A stretch of DNA of 64,000 nt, from the NCBI GenBank assembly GCA_964555295.1, contig CAZKRL010000003.1:57923-121922 (forward strand). Reading direction: 5' to 3'. Source of the DNA: CAZKRL01 sp964555295 (GTDB taxonomy: Bacteria > Bacteroidota > Bacteroidia > Flavobacteriales_D > Sanyastnellaceae). Every line of letters begins with the position of its first letter. The first letter of the stretch is position 1. This document shows, piece after piece, positions 12,101-18,897 of this stretch. The notes beneath the pieces were generated by a model. It saw only the letters and a program-made list of their open reading frames with translations, was not told the DNA's origin and did not search any database. The position numbers were made by a program, and so were the translations under genes.

Positions 12101-12390
12101 AACTTCGTGTCCCATGTCGGGTTTGTATTTTCCGTATTTATCGTGCAAGTGCCCACACCCGGCGCTACCAGAGCGTACCATATTTGACCCGCCGTTCCGA
12201 CGGTTGTCACACAAGTTGGCGCACCAGAGGTGGCATTATCATTGGTAACACCAACAGTTGAGCCGTTGACGGTAGCACCGCATGTGATTGGAATTGGACT
12301 AGAGCATGTAAAACCTTGAGACCACAAGTTGGAAAATGGCAACAACATCAAGCCCATCATCCACGCTGCATTACAGAAAAAATTTTTCAT
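6172..12390 (-). CDS. Giant secreted Cys-rich repeat protein with terminal EF-hand/dockerin-like motif
   Basis: The start was set at the ATG beginning MKNFFCNAAW (12390), which gives a clean signal peptide ending near LWSQ and a 2072-residue product. It opens with a PPC-like beta domain (about residues 30-150), and related domains recur in the middle. Around 21 copies of a short calcium-type motif, consensus GCTDxxACNYDxxAxxDDGSC, alternate with about nine copies of a beta module marked by MFDTFGDGWNGA. The extreme C-terminus reads CPADINGDGFVSVADLLIF and ends YGTTCN, a single EF-hand/dockerin-like loop between cysteines. I see no standard T9SS type A or type B domain at the end. It is likely a surface or matrix adhesin; true function is unknown. 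Neighbours are terminators and a separate operon, so it is probably monocistronic. Confidence 0.85.
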   Translation of the reverse strand: MKNFFCNAAWMMGLMLLPFSNLWSQGFTCSSPIPITCGATVNGSTVGVTNDNATSGAPTCVTTVGTAGQIWYALVAPGVGTCTINTENTNPTWDTKLHVYTGACGNLNCVTGDDDGGTGLLSSVTFAMTTGTVYLIRVGGYLANTGAYTLNVICDIPTIGCTDQGACNYSPSVITDDGSCEYTSCAGCTDVAACNFDDAATITDNSECCYSNCAFLTVTGGGFPAEVGWQFLDLDSSVILEGGAPVSNLAFCLPTPGCTYQFIMTDNFGDGWNGATYTFTDGDGNTLSTGTLSTGSGPQTDVLAFGGVTPGCTNAAANNFNVLADCDDGSCLFCAGGESSYTLTMFDTGNNGWGANAQAVITDLASGQNILTTTLQSGGEGQVDVCLGTACYSIVAGGGFNDGQISWNLSGPDGFSLDGQANDPQGQIFSPTGLTPGCTNPDAENYDAAASCDDGSCLVCDPGEIVYTLDMFDTFGDGWNGATAVIFNLASGTVEAAAELLDGSVGASQFCLGTECYNVVVGGGTFDGEISWTLTNTEGFTFSGVANDPAGQIISPSGLEVGCTDPAANNYNPNAGCDDGSCLVCAANETVYTVNMVDYGNNGWQGANWTIVTSAGATISTGTLASGSEGSFSGCLSQGCYTINITAGTAPAQVEWTITTQDGNALLTGIANESYGFPWGGATGCSVQGCTTPSCNNYNPFATINDNSCICPPSNDDCANATLIPCNWAETGVLTNSTFEPGVTSCDATNAITTPGVWYRLVGNGGQVSVETCSGDAQDTKLHIFTGDCNNLECVTQNDDGCGTGFLSSASFTTVANQSYYILVSLFSGTASTSIPFTLSTSCTECPNGLAVNDECADAVSLTSGVQATGSLCCSNADDEMAPWDGFTTQYGIWYQINSADFDALDIAFYNGNGAGIDGADGLDVGIGIFSGSPDCSNLTPVIGGIGFDSNPNDGSTLDGFEFNSYEYGITITPNTNYYLCLTTSNPQLCGNFSLNVSLANVGCTDLAACNYDANASINDGTCEYASCAPSVENDSCVNAIPLVCDASINGSTGASTAVGAPTVCPAGSGDNGVWYTYAGDGQFITLSTCGSDIDSRINVLTSSDGCNGVFACEVSADDDATNCGFFDADDATVQFIAEAGTTYYVYITAGGVDTDGDFVDDLFDGSFVLNTTCEPVVEGCTDDCACNYLPEANIENNTCEYFSCVACDANSTVVKFDMSDTFGDGWNGNTYSISNATGEVVATGSLNSAFCGDIQNAGFDVFCLAPGCYIMTVGGGTFANEVVWSMSDADGNVIISAASPNGTGTFDFIIGDGICGCTDQGACNYDNGATLDNGTCEYLTCSGCMDPTACNYDNTAIIADIDACCFSNCVTLNMFDSFGDGWNGAVANVFELGAGGASVGTGTLPAGTSEGTADFCLVDGCYQVTVNSGTFPGEVSWNLTDGNGSLLLEGGAPETNLPFSVGESADCGCTDATACNYNPTAIVDIGNCEYLSCQGCTDVTACNYDATATQEDSSCCFNNCVTLNMFDTFGDGWNGAVASIADFTSGTVISTATLPAGTSEGTADFCLVDGCYEVQVSAGTFPGEVDWNLVDGAGSQLAVGGAPETGVPFSIGSSSTCGCTDATACNFNPNATLDIGNCEYTSCVGCTDPTACNYEVGNTQDDSTCCYSNCFSFNMEDTFGDGWNGAVATFTDVVSGAVIGTATLPAGTSEGVADYCLVDGCYSVSVTAGTFPGEVLWTLTDGSGAVVLDGQAPETALGFSAGSAVCEPACSDSTACNYDDNALITDNTLCDFTSCIGCSDSTACNYDVNAPVGATDCDYSCYGCSDVTACNYSADVTLDDGSCEYPGCTDALACNYAETAACDDGTCQYPGCIDPAACNFDESAGCDNGGCCFSSCASLVLTDAGGNGWEGAEIELTDAVSGAVAYVSSLTDGSTESQLVCLVEGCYDVAILGGNNNVEVGWSLEGSTGTATEVQTVAVGVPSCDPACIIPVACNYNAQGVIGDCDLCEFESCLGCTYADATNYDPGASIDDGSCVFELGNPNCPADINGDGFVSVADLLIFIAEYGTTCN

Positions 12391-12537
12391 CAAAAACGAT
12401 TTTTGGTTGTCAAAAATTAGGTTAAGTACACTTTTCAGTTTCGCAATCGAAGTGAAAAAGGTGTCGCAAGATAATACAAGCGACACATTTCAGATTTTTT
12501 TTTCAAAAAAAAGACAATCCAACTATCCTCACATAAA

Positions 12538-13023
12538 TCAAGGCAACAAAAACAGCGGAGAATGAGAAGGCGTCCATGGCCAAGTATTCCGCAATTCGGC
12601 TAAGCTATGCGGCATGGGTGAAAAGATGGCTACAGCCGATAACTTCATCTCTTCACGATAAGCGGAGGAGGTCTGCAACCATCTACTGAAATGCCAATTC
12701 TTTTCAGTATCCTTCCACACCACAATACCAGCTTCAAGCGGGCTTAGGTTATATTTTGACAAAGTTGCCTTTACGTTTAACTGCATGGAATCTATTCCGC
12801 AACCCGAAACCTTTTGATGTTCGTTACCTCCTGCGATAAAAAGAAAACGGTTGAATTGCCATTGAGCAGAGGCTTTTACCGCCATCTGGTGCGAATTCCA
12901 AGAATCAATAAAAGGGACTAGGTCGTTTAATACATCTTCACACAATTGATCTGTCAAGACATTTTCAAATGCAAAACCCCAGACACGTGCCGTATCCTCA
13001 AGACTATTCCAATTTGTCAACAT
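12538..13023 (-). CDS. Small conserved Bacteroidota protein, last gene of exosortase operon
   Basis: This is a 161-residue soluble protein of unknown function. It resembles a small family found widely in Bacteroidota that databases often label ABC transporter ATPase without any Walker motif. The recognisable core is AVKASAQWQFNRFLFI followed by SGCGIDSMQL with a conserved-looking Cys. No signal peptide or membrane segment is visible. Its start overlaps the preceding membrane-protein gene by 20 bp, so it is co-transcribed with the exosortase operon. Homologues also occur in other contexts as far as I recall, so a dedicated role in sorting is not established. Confidence 0.7.
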   Translation of the reverse strand: MLTNWNSLEDTARVWGFAFENVLTDQLCEDVLNDLVPFIDSWNSHQMAVKASAQWQFNRFLFIAGGNEHQKVSGCGIDSMQLNVKATLSKYNLSPLEAGIVVWKDTEKNWHFSRWLQTSSAYREEMKLSAVAIFSPMPHSLAELRNTWPWTPSHSPLFLLP

Positions 13024-13558
13024 ATCCTTGCTGCAATTTCAGTTTAAAAATTATAATAACAATCAGAGCTGGAATACCCGATTGCCCCGCATTCAAAATT
13101 TTCCTCGAGACTGCCACTGAGTACGATTCAATGAAAACAGCTCTTTCCACAACAAAAAAAATACTGCCAAGAACAATGATCAGCAAGTATACCAGAGCAA
13201 GCCAGCGCAAAGCAGAAATATTGCCAATGATGAGCCAAAGCGAGAAAGCATTCAAAGCGGCGAAAGCTATAATTGCAATGGCAACTACTGCCCACTTCAA
13301 AACAACCAAATCGGAACGCTTGAATGAATGGAAAAAGGATAAAGGTTTATGACTATGATAATAATCTGAAGGCGAATTCCGACGATACACCGCCAATTCC
13401 ACTTCACGTTCCTGAGGATTTAAACTATCATATTCGGGTATTCTGCCGGAGAACTCAATAATAAAATTCAAAGAGACCTTTACATTTTCAAGTGCAAAGC
13501 CGGCCATTATCATCACGACAGCGGTCACAACAACGAAAACAACAGGCCATTGCTTCAT
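13004..13558 (-). CDS. Exosortase-associated four-helix membrane protein
   Basis: The start was placed at the ATG for MKQWPVVF (13558), which overlaps the exosortase stop as ATGA; a start 36 bp upstream is possible. The 184-residue product has one N-terminal hydrophobic segment, a polar region of about 70 residues probably outside the membrane (with FSGRIPEYDSLNPQ), then three more hydrophobic segments. Small membrane proteins encoded next to Bacteroidota exosortases (XrtF- or XrtX-associated families) have this kind of layout. I cannot tell which family it belongs to. Tight coupling to the exosortase suggests it is a partner of the processing enzyme. Confidence 0.65.
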   Translation of the reverse strand: MKQWPVVFVVVTAVVMIMAGFALENVKVSLNFIIEFSGRIPEYDSLNPQEREVELAVYRRNSPSDYYHSHKPLSFFHSFKRSDLVVLKWAVVAIAIIAFAALNAFSLWLIIGNISALRWLALVYLLIIVLGSIFFVVERAVFIESYSVAVSRKILNAGQSGIPALIVIIIFKLKLQQGYVDKLE

Positions 13559-14082
13559 TTCGCGAAAGAAAAATATTTGACCCATAACAGCCACAGCAGA
13601 AATTCAATTGAATACACCACGGCAGTGAAGGTGTAATCATGATTGAACTGAAGAATAGACTCATCGACTTTTGCAATCCACGCCAAAGCCACCACGCGCA
13701 AAGTATTTATCCAAAACAAAAACAAGACACCTGTTGGAATGAACCAAAGTTTTTGTTTCACCGGCCCTGGAAATGCGAGAATGAAGCAGACGAATAGAGC
13801 GTACAAAACCACGCCATCACAGGGAGCACCAACCGTTATCACCTTTGCGCCTTTAAGAGCGATATGGCGTTTCAAGGGATTATTCCATTGTCCTAAATCT
13901 TGCAGTTCGGCGCCCAAAAATGACAACTGAGACTCAGATGTGGAAACGATTGCATGAATTATGAACTGATCAAAACGAGAATTTCGTTTAAGGTAAAATT
14001 CATGTACACTTAACCAAGCTACGTATGAACCAAAGCCGATTGAGAGAAATCTTATTACGGGATTATTGGAGAGAAAAGCCAA
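13555..14082 (-). CDS. Exosortase family membrane protease/transpeptidase (Bacteroidota type)
   Basis: Exosortases are polytopic inner-membrane enzymes thought to recognise C-terminal tripartite tails (motif, transmembrane helix, basic cluster), cleave them and transfer the protein elsewhere. This 175-residue protein is a short form with about four to five transmembrane segments. The expected catalytic trio is visible: Cys88 in VGAPCDGVV, Arg129 in WINTLRVVALA and His148 in FNHDYTF, in the normal order and spacing. The gene lies 11 bp after a tiny gene whose product carries a PIDGG-TM-basic tail and overlaps the next membrane-protein gene by 4 bp. Subfamily (XrtF, XrtX, XrtN or other) cannot be decided by eye. 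Confidence 0.87.
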   Translation of the reverse strand: MAFLSNNPVIRFLSIGFGSYVAWLSVHEFYLKRNSRFDQFIIHAIVSTSESQLSFLGAELQDLGQWNNPLKRHIALKGAKVITVGAPCDGVVLYALFVCFILAFPGPVKQKLWFIPTGVLFLFWINTLRVVALAWIAKVDESILQFNHDYTFTAVVYSIEFLLWLLWVKYFSFAK

Positions 14083-14093
14083 AAGGTCAAAGT

Positions 14094-14324
14094 TCAGTTG
14101 AACTTCATACCATAAATTTTCCTGCTACCGTATATAACAGCTGCAGCCACGAGAAAACCTACGCCACCATCAATTGGGCATACCACCCCGAAAGGCTCAC
14201 CGCAAGGGGGCTCTTCACCGCCAATTGCAGGGGGTGGATCAATGGCCTGAATAACACTTGATGTGCAAAGAAATATTGCTACTACAAAAATTTTAATCAA
14301 GTATTTTGGGCAGAGGGTCTTCAT
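14094..14324 (-). CDS. Tiny exosortase substrate with PIDGG (PID-CTERM-like) sorting tail
   Basis: This 76-residue protein consists of a signal peptide (1-27, ending SSVIQA), a short Pro/Gly/Glu-rich segment with two Cys (28-49) and a C-terminal tripartite tail: PIDGG at 50-54, a hydrophobic stretch GFLVAAAVIYG at 56-66, then RK and KFN at the end. That is the architecture of exosortase-sorted proteins, and the motif matches what I recall as the PID-CTERM class in Bacteroidota. After signal removal and tail cleavage only about 22 residues would remain. It is first in the operon with the exosortase, and an excellent promoter sits 24 bp upstream. Confidence 0.82.
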   Translation of the reverse strand: MKTLCPKYLIKIFVVAIFLCTSSVIQAIDPPPAIGGEEPPCGEPFGVVCPIDGGVGFLVAAAVIYGSRKIYGMKFN

Positions 14325-14347
14325 TTTTGATGTGGTTAATTATAAAA

Positions 14348-14378
14348 CAAAAGTAGAAAAACCTGATCGTTGTGCAAA
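14348..14378 (-). promoter_or_regulatory. Bacteroidota housekeeping-type promoter of the exosortase operon
   Basis: On the minus strand TTTG (14378-14375), a 19-bp spacer and TACTTTTG (14355-14348) match the published Bacteroidota consensus TTTG-N19-TAnnTTTG exactly. The start codon of the PIDGG protein is at 14324, so the leader would be short, roughly 15-20 nt. Confidence 0.7.
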
Positions 14379-14405
14379 CATAATATCGTCAAGAGAGCGT
14401 AACTT

Positions 14406-14413
14406 TATATTTG
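14406..14413 (+). promoter_or_regulatory. Possible -7 element for the BY-kinase gene
   Basis: TATATTTG fits the Bacteroidota -7 consensus TAnnTTTG and lies 18 bp before the chosen ATG at 14432. No TTTG or TTG is found at the usual distance upstream, so this is a weak call. Confidence 0.35.
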
Positions 14414-14431
14414 TCGAAACAAAACTGTTTA

Positions 14432-16876
14432 ATGAGTTCGGAACCCCAAAAAACCAATTTCGTTGATTCTGATGATTTACAGCCCGTAATAAAGTACATA
14501 AGTAAGAATTGGTATTTATTCATTCTTTTCGGATTCATCGGCTACGTTTTTGCATATCTATACACCCACCGCCTTCCCAATATATACGCGGCTAAAACCG
14601 AGATACTTTTAAAATCTTCCAATGCTTATGACTATCAAAACCAAATCCGTAGAGATATTGGTTACTATAACATTGTGCAGGACATAGCGAATCAAAAGAG
14701 AATACTTACCTCCTATGATCTAATTGCGAAGGTGCTTGGTAAGTTGGACTTTACTATCAGTTATTATTTGGTGGGTCGCATAAAAACCGAACAGGTTGAT
14801 GGTTTTGCGTTCTTTGACGTGGAGTGTGATTGGCGAAAATTGGACTCTCGGCTCTTTAATGTCCCGATCAACGTCAAAGTCATTGACATGAACAAATACA
14901 ACCTAAGTTATAACCTTGGGGAGAAAAAATTCATGCATGAGTTTGATTTTGGAAAACTCAATGAGGATGTCAACTTCAGTATCAAGATCACCTTAGACCC
15001 CAATATGGACGAGGTTAACCTCAAAACCATACAAGAACAGAATTTTCAATTTCGCGTTTCTCATCCCAGCGCGCTCATTGGTAAATTCAAGTCTTCTATG
15101 AGCATTGAGGAGGAGAAATTCAGTAGCATTATCTCCATCAAATTGACCGATGACTTAGAAAACCGGGCTAAAATATTTCTCGACACACTTGCTGCTTTGT
15201 ACATTGATTATTCAATGGACAATGACATTACTATAAACAGAAATACTGAAAACTTTATAGACAATCAAATAGCTGAAGTTACAACTTTGATAGACTCATT
15301 GGAGTTTGTGCTGCAGGCGTTTAAAGACAACGAAGAGATTCTCGATCTGACCTACGAAGAAAAGAAGGCGTTTGAATCACTTTCTCGATTAGAGACAACT
15401 TTGTCTACAGATCGAATAAGGCTCAAGTCACTGAAAGATTTAGAGCTTTACCTAGAAAAAGAGAAAGACCTAAGTGTGATACCTCCGACCAATATGTTGT
15501 CTTCCGAAGATAACTGGTTAAATACACTCGTTGCAGATTTATATAGGCTGAAACAGTCGAGGGGAGAATTATTGGTGGACATGAAAGAGAGTGATCGCCG
15601 AGTTCAAAAAGTTGACTCATCACTTCGAATAATAAGAAACAGCATTTTTCGCTACACTTCAGACAACATAGATCAACTTGAAAGCAAGCAATCTGATATT
15701 CGGGCGCAGATTAATGAAATTGAGAATGAACTTAGAGGAATTCCCAAGTCGCAGAGAGACTTGCTCAGTATAGAGAGAAAGCTCAATGTTTACGAGGGAT
15801 TATATACTTTTCTCTTACAAAAGAAATCCAATACAGTTATTGCCAGAGCCGGTATTCTGCCTCAAACCAGCGTAATTGAGGAAGCAAGAACATTAGGTAT
15901 CGTTGGCCCTGAAAAATCGAGCACCATTTGGGTTAGTGTTGGAGCCGGGGCGATGTTGGCATTGTTGATTGGTTTGATAAGAGCCATATTCTTTGAGCGT
16001 ATTGAAAACACAAGGGAACTCAAGAGCTATACCAAAATACCGCTCATCGGAAGTGTGCCACACTACGCTGAGATTCTTGAAAGTCCGCTGGTTATCAACG
16101 CCAGTCCAAGGTCCAATGTAAGCGAGGCATTCCGATCGATACGAACGAACCTACAATACATGCTACCAGGAGAAGGATGTAAAATAATTTTAGTAAGTTC
16201 ATTGCATCCAAGCGAGGGAAAAACATTTCTTTCGGTCAATCTTTCAAGCGTATTGTCTAAAGCTTCCAAGAGAGTGATCCTCTTGGATTTCGACCTTCAC
16301 AAACCTAAAGTGCACAAAATCTTCGGAATCGAAAACGTACAAGGTGTATCATCGTATCTCGCCGGGAAAACGGGTTACGAAGTTTTGATCACGCCCACAC
16401 AGGTAGACTCTTTAGATATTATATCAGCTGGGCCCACACCTCCTAATGCTTCAGAGTTGATTCTCAACAATAGAGTGCAAGAATTGATTGATGATCTTAA
16501 GAAAAAATACGACTATATTATCGTTGACACACCACCCATGCTCATAATAAGTGACTCACTTTCACTACTTAGCAAAGCGGATATAGGAATTTTCGTTATG
16601 AATACCGAAAAGGCAACCAAACAAGGAGTAAGGCATTTGGAAGAAGTTTTACAACAAAACAAGCATACCAAGACCACATTAATGCTGAATAATGTGAAGC
16701 TAAAGCGCTGGAAGTATTATTACTCAAAATATGCTTATAAATACGGATATGGCTACGGTTATGGATATGGCTACGGTTATGGATATGGTTATGGCTATGG
16801 TTACGGTAACTCATATGGTGGCTATTATGCAGATGATGAAAAACCCACCAGAAAAAAGCCCAGTTCCAAAATCTGA
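14432..16876 (+). CDS. Polysaccharide co-polymerase / bacterial tyrosine kinase (Wzc-like) with Gly-Tyr tail
   Basis: This inner-membrane protein couples chain-length control of an exported polysaccharide with an autophosphorylating tyrosine kinase. It has an N-terminal Wzz segment with a first helix around WYLFILFGFIGYVFAYL, a long periplasmic coiled-coil/GNVR region, a second helix near residue 500, and a cytoplasmic kinase with Walker A (SEGKT, about 596), Walker A' (ILLDFDLHKPK, about 616) and Walker B (IIVDTPPM, about 696). The C-terminus is an extended run of Gly-Tyr dipeptides, an exaggerated form of the tyrosine cluster these kinases phosphorylate. ATG 14432 was preferred over an in-frame TTG 21 bp upstream. 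No wza-type exporter is adjacent. It heads the glycan cassette and faces the exosortase operon. Confidence 0.9.
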   Translation: MSSEPQKTNFVDSDDLQPVIKYISKNWYLFILFGFIGYVFAYLYTHRLPNIYAAKTEILLKSSNAYDYQNQIRRDIGYYNIVQDIANQKRILTSYDLIAKVLGKLDFTISYYLVGRIKTEQVDGFAFFDVECDWRKLDSRLFNVPINVKVIDMNKYNLSYNLGEKKFMHEFDFGKLNEDVNFSIKITLDPNMDEVNLKTIQEQNFQFRVSHPSALIGKFKSSMSIEEEKFSSIISIKLTDDLENRAKIFLDTLAALYIDYSMDNDITINRNTENFIDNQIAEVTTLIDSLEFVLQAFKDNEEILDLTYEEKKAFESLSRLETTLSTDRIRLKSLKDLELYLEKEKDLSVIPPTNMLSSEDNWLNTLVADLYRLKQSRGELLVDMKESDRRVQKVDSSLRIIRNSIFRYTSDNIDQLESKQSDIRAQINEIENELRGIPKSQRDLLSIERKLNVYEGLYTFLLQKKSNTVIARAGILPQTSVIEEARTLGIVGPEKSSTIWVSVGAGAMLALLIGLIRAIFFERIENTRELKSYTKIPLIGSVPHYAEILESPLVINASPRSNVSEAFRSIRTNLQYMLPGEGCKIILVSSLHPSEGKTFLSVNLSSVLSKASKRVILLDFDLHKPKVHKIFGIENVQGVSSYLAGKTGYEVLITPTQVDSLDIISAGPTPPNASELILNNRVQELIDDLKKKYDYIIVDTPPMLIISDSLSLLSKADIGIFVMNTEKATKQGVRHLEEVLQQNKHTKTTLMLNNVKLKRWKYYYSKYAYKYGYGYGYGYGYGYGYGYGYGYGNSYGGYYADDEKPTRKKPSSKI
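16741..16808 (+). repeat. Hexanucleotide-type repeat coding for (Gly-Tyr)n
   Basis: About eleven near-identical GGNTAY units in tandem (variants such as GGATAT, GGCTAC, GGTTAT) encode the Gly-Tyr tail of the BY-kinase. Units are 6 bp, so slippage would change tail length without breaking the reading frame. Confidence 0.85.
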
Positions 16877-16896
16877 ACAGATTAATTCACTCACCC

Positions 16897-17538
16897 ATGA
16901 TTTCACTGGTCATAACAACTTTCAATTATGGGCATTTTCTAGAGCGGTCTATTCGCAGCGCTATCGACCAATCCCTTGATAAAGATGCGTATGAGATTAT
17001 AGTTATTGACGACGCGTCGACCGATCATACTTCATTGATACTTGATAATTTTCAAGAGAATATCCGTACGATTCGCTTCGAAAAAAACATGGGCTTGGCA
17101 GCCGCGAGAAACGAAGGAGTGAGAAAAGCGAAAGGTCAGTTTGTAATTTTTCTTGACGCCGATGATTACATTCATAGGGACTTATTAAGGGTTCAAAAAC
17201 TTTTTCTTGAAGAGAACAATTCAATCGACGCGGTATCGACTGACTATTATCTGGTGGATGAAAGGGGCAATCATATCCAGCATGTAAACGCAGAGCAGAA
17301 TCCTATTGCATGTGGAATTATGTTTCGCAAAGATTTCTTGATTCACATTGGTTTATATGATGAGAATTTCAGAGCTCGGGAAGAGGAAGATTTACGAATC
17401 AGATGGCTAAAACTCTATTCCATCCACAACCTCATTATACCTCTGTATCGTTATCGAATGCACGATCAAAACCTGACAAAGAATCAAGAGGAGATGACTT
17501 TTTTTGCAGAGAAATTACACAATAAGCATAAAAAATGA
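16897..17538 (+). CDS. Family 2 glycosyltransferase
   Basis: A 213-residue GT-A fold inverting glycosyltransferase. It begins at once with the nucleotide-sugar binding strand SLVITTFNYGHFLERSI, contains IVIDDASTDHT, the DXD-like FLDADDY at about residue 89 and a later EEEDLRIR acid motif that probably supplies the base. It is shorter than many GT2 proteins and lacks a membrane tail. It starts 20 bp after the BY-kinase gene and overlaps the next gene by 4 bp (ATGA). Donor and acceptor sugars are unknown; the context points to capsule or exopolysaccharide repeat-unit assembly. Confidence 0.85.
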   Translation: MISLVITTFNYGHFLERSIRSAIDQSLDKDAYEIIVIDDASTDHTSLILDNFQENIRTIRFEKNMGLAAARNEGVRKAKGQFVIFLDADDYIHRDLLRVQKLFLEENNSIDAVSTDYYLVDERGNHIQHVNAEQNPIACGIMFRKDFLIHIGLYDENFRAREEEDLRIRWLKLYSIHNLIIPLYRYRMHDQNLTKNQEEMTFFAEKLHNKHKK

Positions 17539-18131
17539 ACCGCGTTTATTTGCGTCCACTGAAGGAAAACGACGTGAACACAGACTATCTCAGTTGGTTC
17601 GCGGATGACGACGTAACAGCGTTTCTCGAAGTGAATGGAAAAGAGTTAACCAGAGAAATTGTTATTGACTACATTCTCACCGGCCGAAGCACAGGCAAAT
17701 ACTTTATGTACGCAATTTGCCTCACCGATAATGACAAACACATTGGTAATTTAAAGGTGGGTCCAATTATTGAAAAACATCAGGTCGCAGATCTTCCCTG
17801 TGTAATCGGAGACAAGTCGCAATGGGGCAAAGGGTTGGCCACGGAAGCCATTGCACTTGGCAGTCAGATCGCTTTTGAAAATCATAACATCAGGAAACTA
17901 ACCGGTCAGATTTATGCAAGTAACATAGGCAGTATTAAGGCCTATTGTAAAGCAGGTTGGATTATTGAGGGGGTGAATCAATCAAGATACTTGGTGGATG
18001 GAAAAGAGATGGATCAAGTCGTAGTCTCCTACTTCAACCCTGCCTATAACGATGCATCTCAAACCCACTATGCTGTCAATAAGACTCTCGAGTGGATAAA
18101 AATGCGAGAAGGTTTCCTATCAAAACCATGA
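17535..18131 (+). CDS. GNAT-family N-acetyltransferase (RimJ/RimL-like)
   Basis: A 198-residue acetyltransferase of the GNAT superfamily. The N-terminus (RVYLRPLKENDV) and the acetyl-CoA pocket with SQWGKGLATEAIALG near residues 96-110 are characteristic, as is the GQIYASNIGSIKAYCKAGW region that follows. In sugar clusters such enzymes usually N-acetylate an amino sugar made by a neighbouring aminotransferase, which fits the PLP enzyme two genes downstream. It overlaps both neighbours by 4 bp, a sign of translational coupling. The sugar substrate is inferred from context only. Confidence 0.82.
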   Translation: MNRVYLRPLKENDVNTDYLSWFADDDVTAFLEVNGKELTREIVIDYILTGRSTGKYFMYAICLTDNDKHIGNLKVGPIIEKHQVADLPCVIGDKSQWGKGLATEAIALGSQIAFENHNIRKLTGQIYASNIGSIKAYCKAGWIIEGVNQSRYLVDGKEMDQVVVSYFNPAYNDASQTHYAVNKTLEWIKMREGFLSKP

Positions 18132-18895
18132 ATCTAATGATTTTGGTTCAAGCCCGAATGGGCTCTAGTCGATTGCCTGGAAAGGTCCTGACCAACATTG
18201 CTGGACAACCATTACTGCTTCATCTCATCCATCGTCTTCAACCTTTATCAGAGAATAATTCAATAATTGTTTCAACCACCAAGAACAAAGAGGATGATGC
18301 TATTGCAGATTTCTGCTCAAACCATTCCTTTCTTTTCAGCAGAGGCAGCGACTGGGATGTTCTCGAGCGTTTCTATCAAGCAGCCATAGAGCATGGGGCT
18401 AAATCAGGTGATACCATTATCCGCATTTGTGCCGATAATCCATTGCATTCTCACAAGGTGGTCAACCGCGCATTACGGCATTACAACAGTTTGGGATTGG
18501 ATTATTTTTCCAACAGTAACGAAGCTCCCGACTTTCTGGAAGATGGTTTTGATACGGAGATTTTTTCCTTCGATGCACTTGAATACGCTGCCCAAAACGC
18601 CTCGTTGCTAAGTGAGCGAGAACACGTAACTCCGTTCATTAAGAATTGCGGTAAATTCAAAGTGGGTTGGCGCAAATGCCATTCAAAATACCTCTTCAAA
18701 TTATCTGTAGATACAGCACAAGATCTCGAGCTTGTAGAGAAAATTTTTCAGGAATTATTGCATATCCCCGACTTCAGCATTGAAGAAGTTACAGACCTAT
18801 TACTAAAAAAACCCGAGCTGCTCAAGATCAATCAAGAAAGCACCATCAATTCAGGCTATTACAAAAGTTTGAGAGAAGACCGAAAAGTTAAGTGA
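18128..18895 (+). CDS. SpsF-like nucleotidyltransferase for an activated sugar
   Basis: The start ATG at 18128 overlaps the GNAT stop (ATGA) and gives the typical opening MILVQARMGSSRLPGKVL after a short MNL leader. The 255-residue protein belongs to the spore-coat SpsF/CMP-NeuA-like group, which transfers nucleotides to sugar or sugar-acid phosphates. RICADNPL near residue 100 corresponds to the metal-binding aspartate motif, and SVDTAQDLELV is the common C-terminal signature. Members of this family often occur beside glutamate-semialdehyde-type aminotransferases and SDRs in surface glycan clusters, as here. Confidence 0.83.
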   Translation: MNLMILVQARMGSSRLPGKVLTNIAGQPLLLHLIHRLQPLSENNSIIVSTTKNKEDDAIADFCSNHSFLFSRGSDWDVLERFYQAAIEHGAKSGDTIIRICADNPLHSHKVVNRALRHYNSLGLDYFSNSNEAPDFLEDGFDTEIFSFDALEYAAQNASLLSEREHVTPFIKNCGKFKVGWRKCHSKYLFKLSVDTAQDLELVEKIFQELLHIPDFSIEEVTDLLLKKPELLKINQESTINSGYYKSLREDRKVK

Positions 18896-18897
18896 AG

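Noticed and set aside
12391..12537. Promoter for the giant repeat gene
   Set aside because: The best candidate (AATTTTTG) has one mismatch and no -33 element at a normal distance.
16731..16979. Plus-strand reading frame with Met-Asp/Ala-Thr-Val repeats over the Gly-Tyr repeat
   Set aside because: It is a shifted reading of the (Gly-Tyr) coding repeat in the kinase gene and has no family features.
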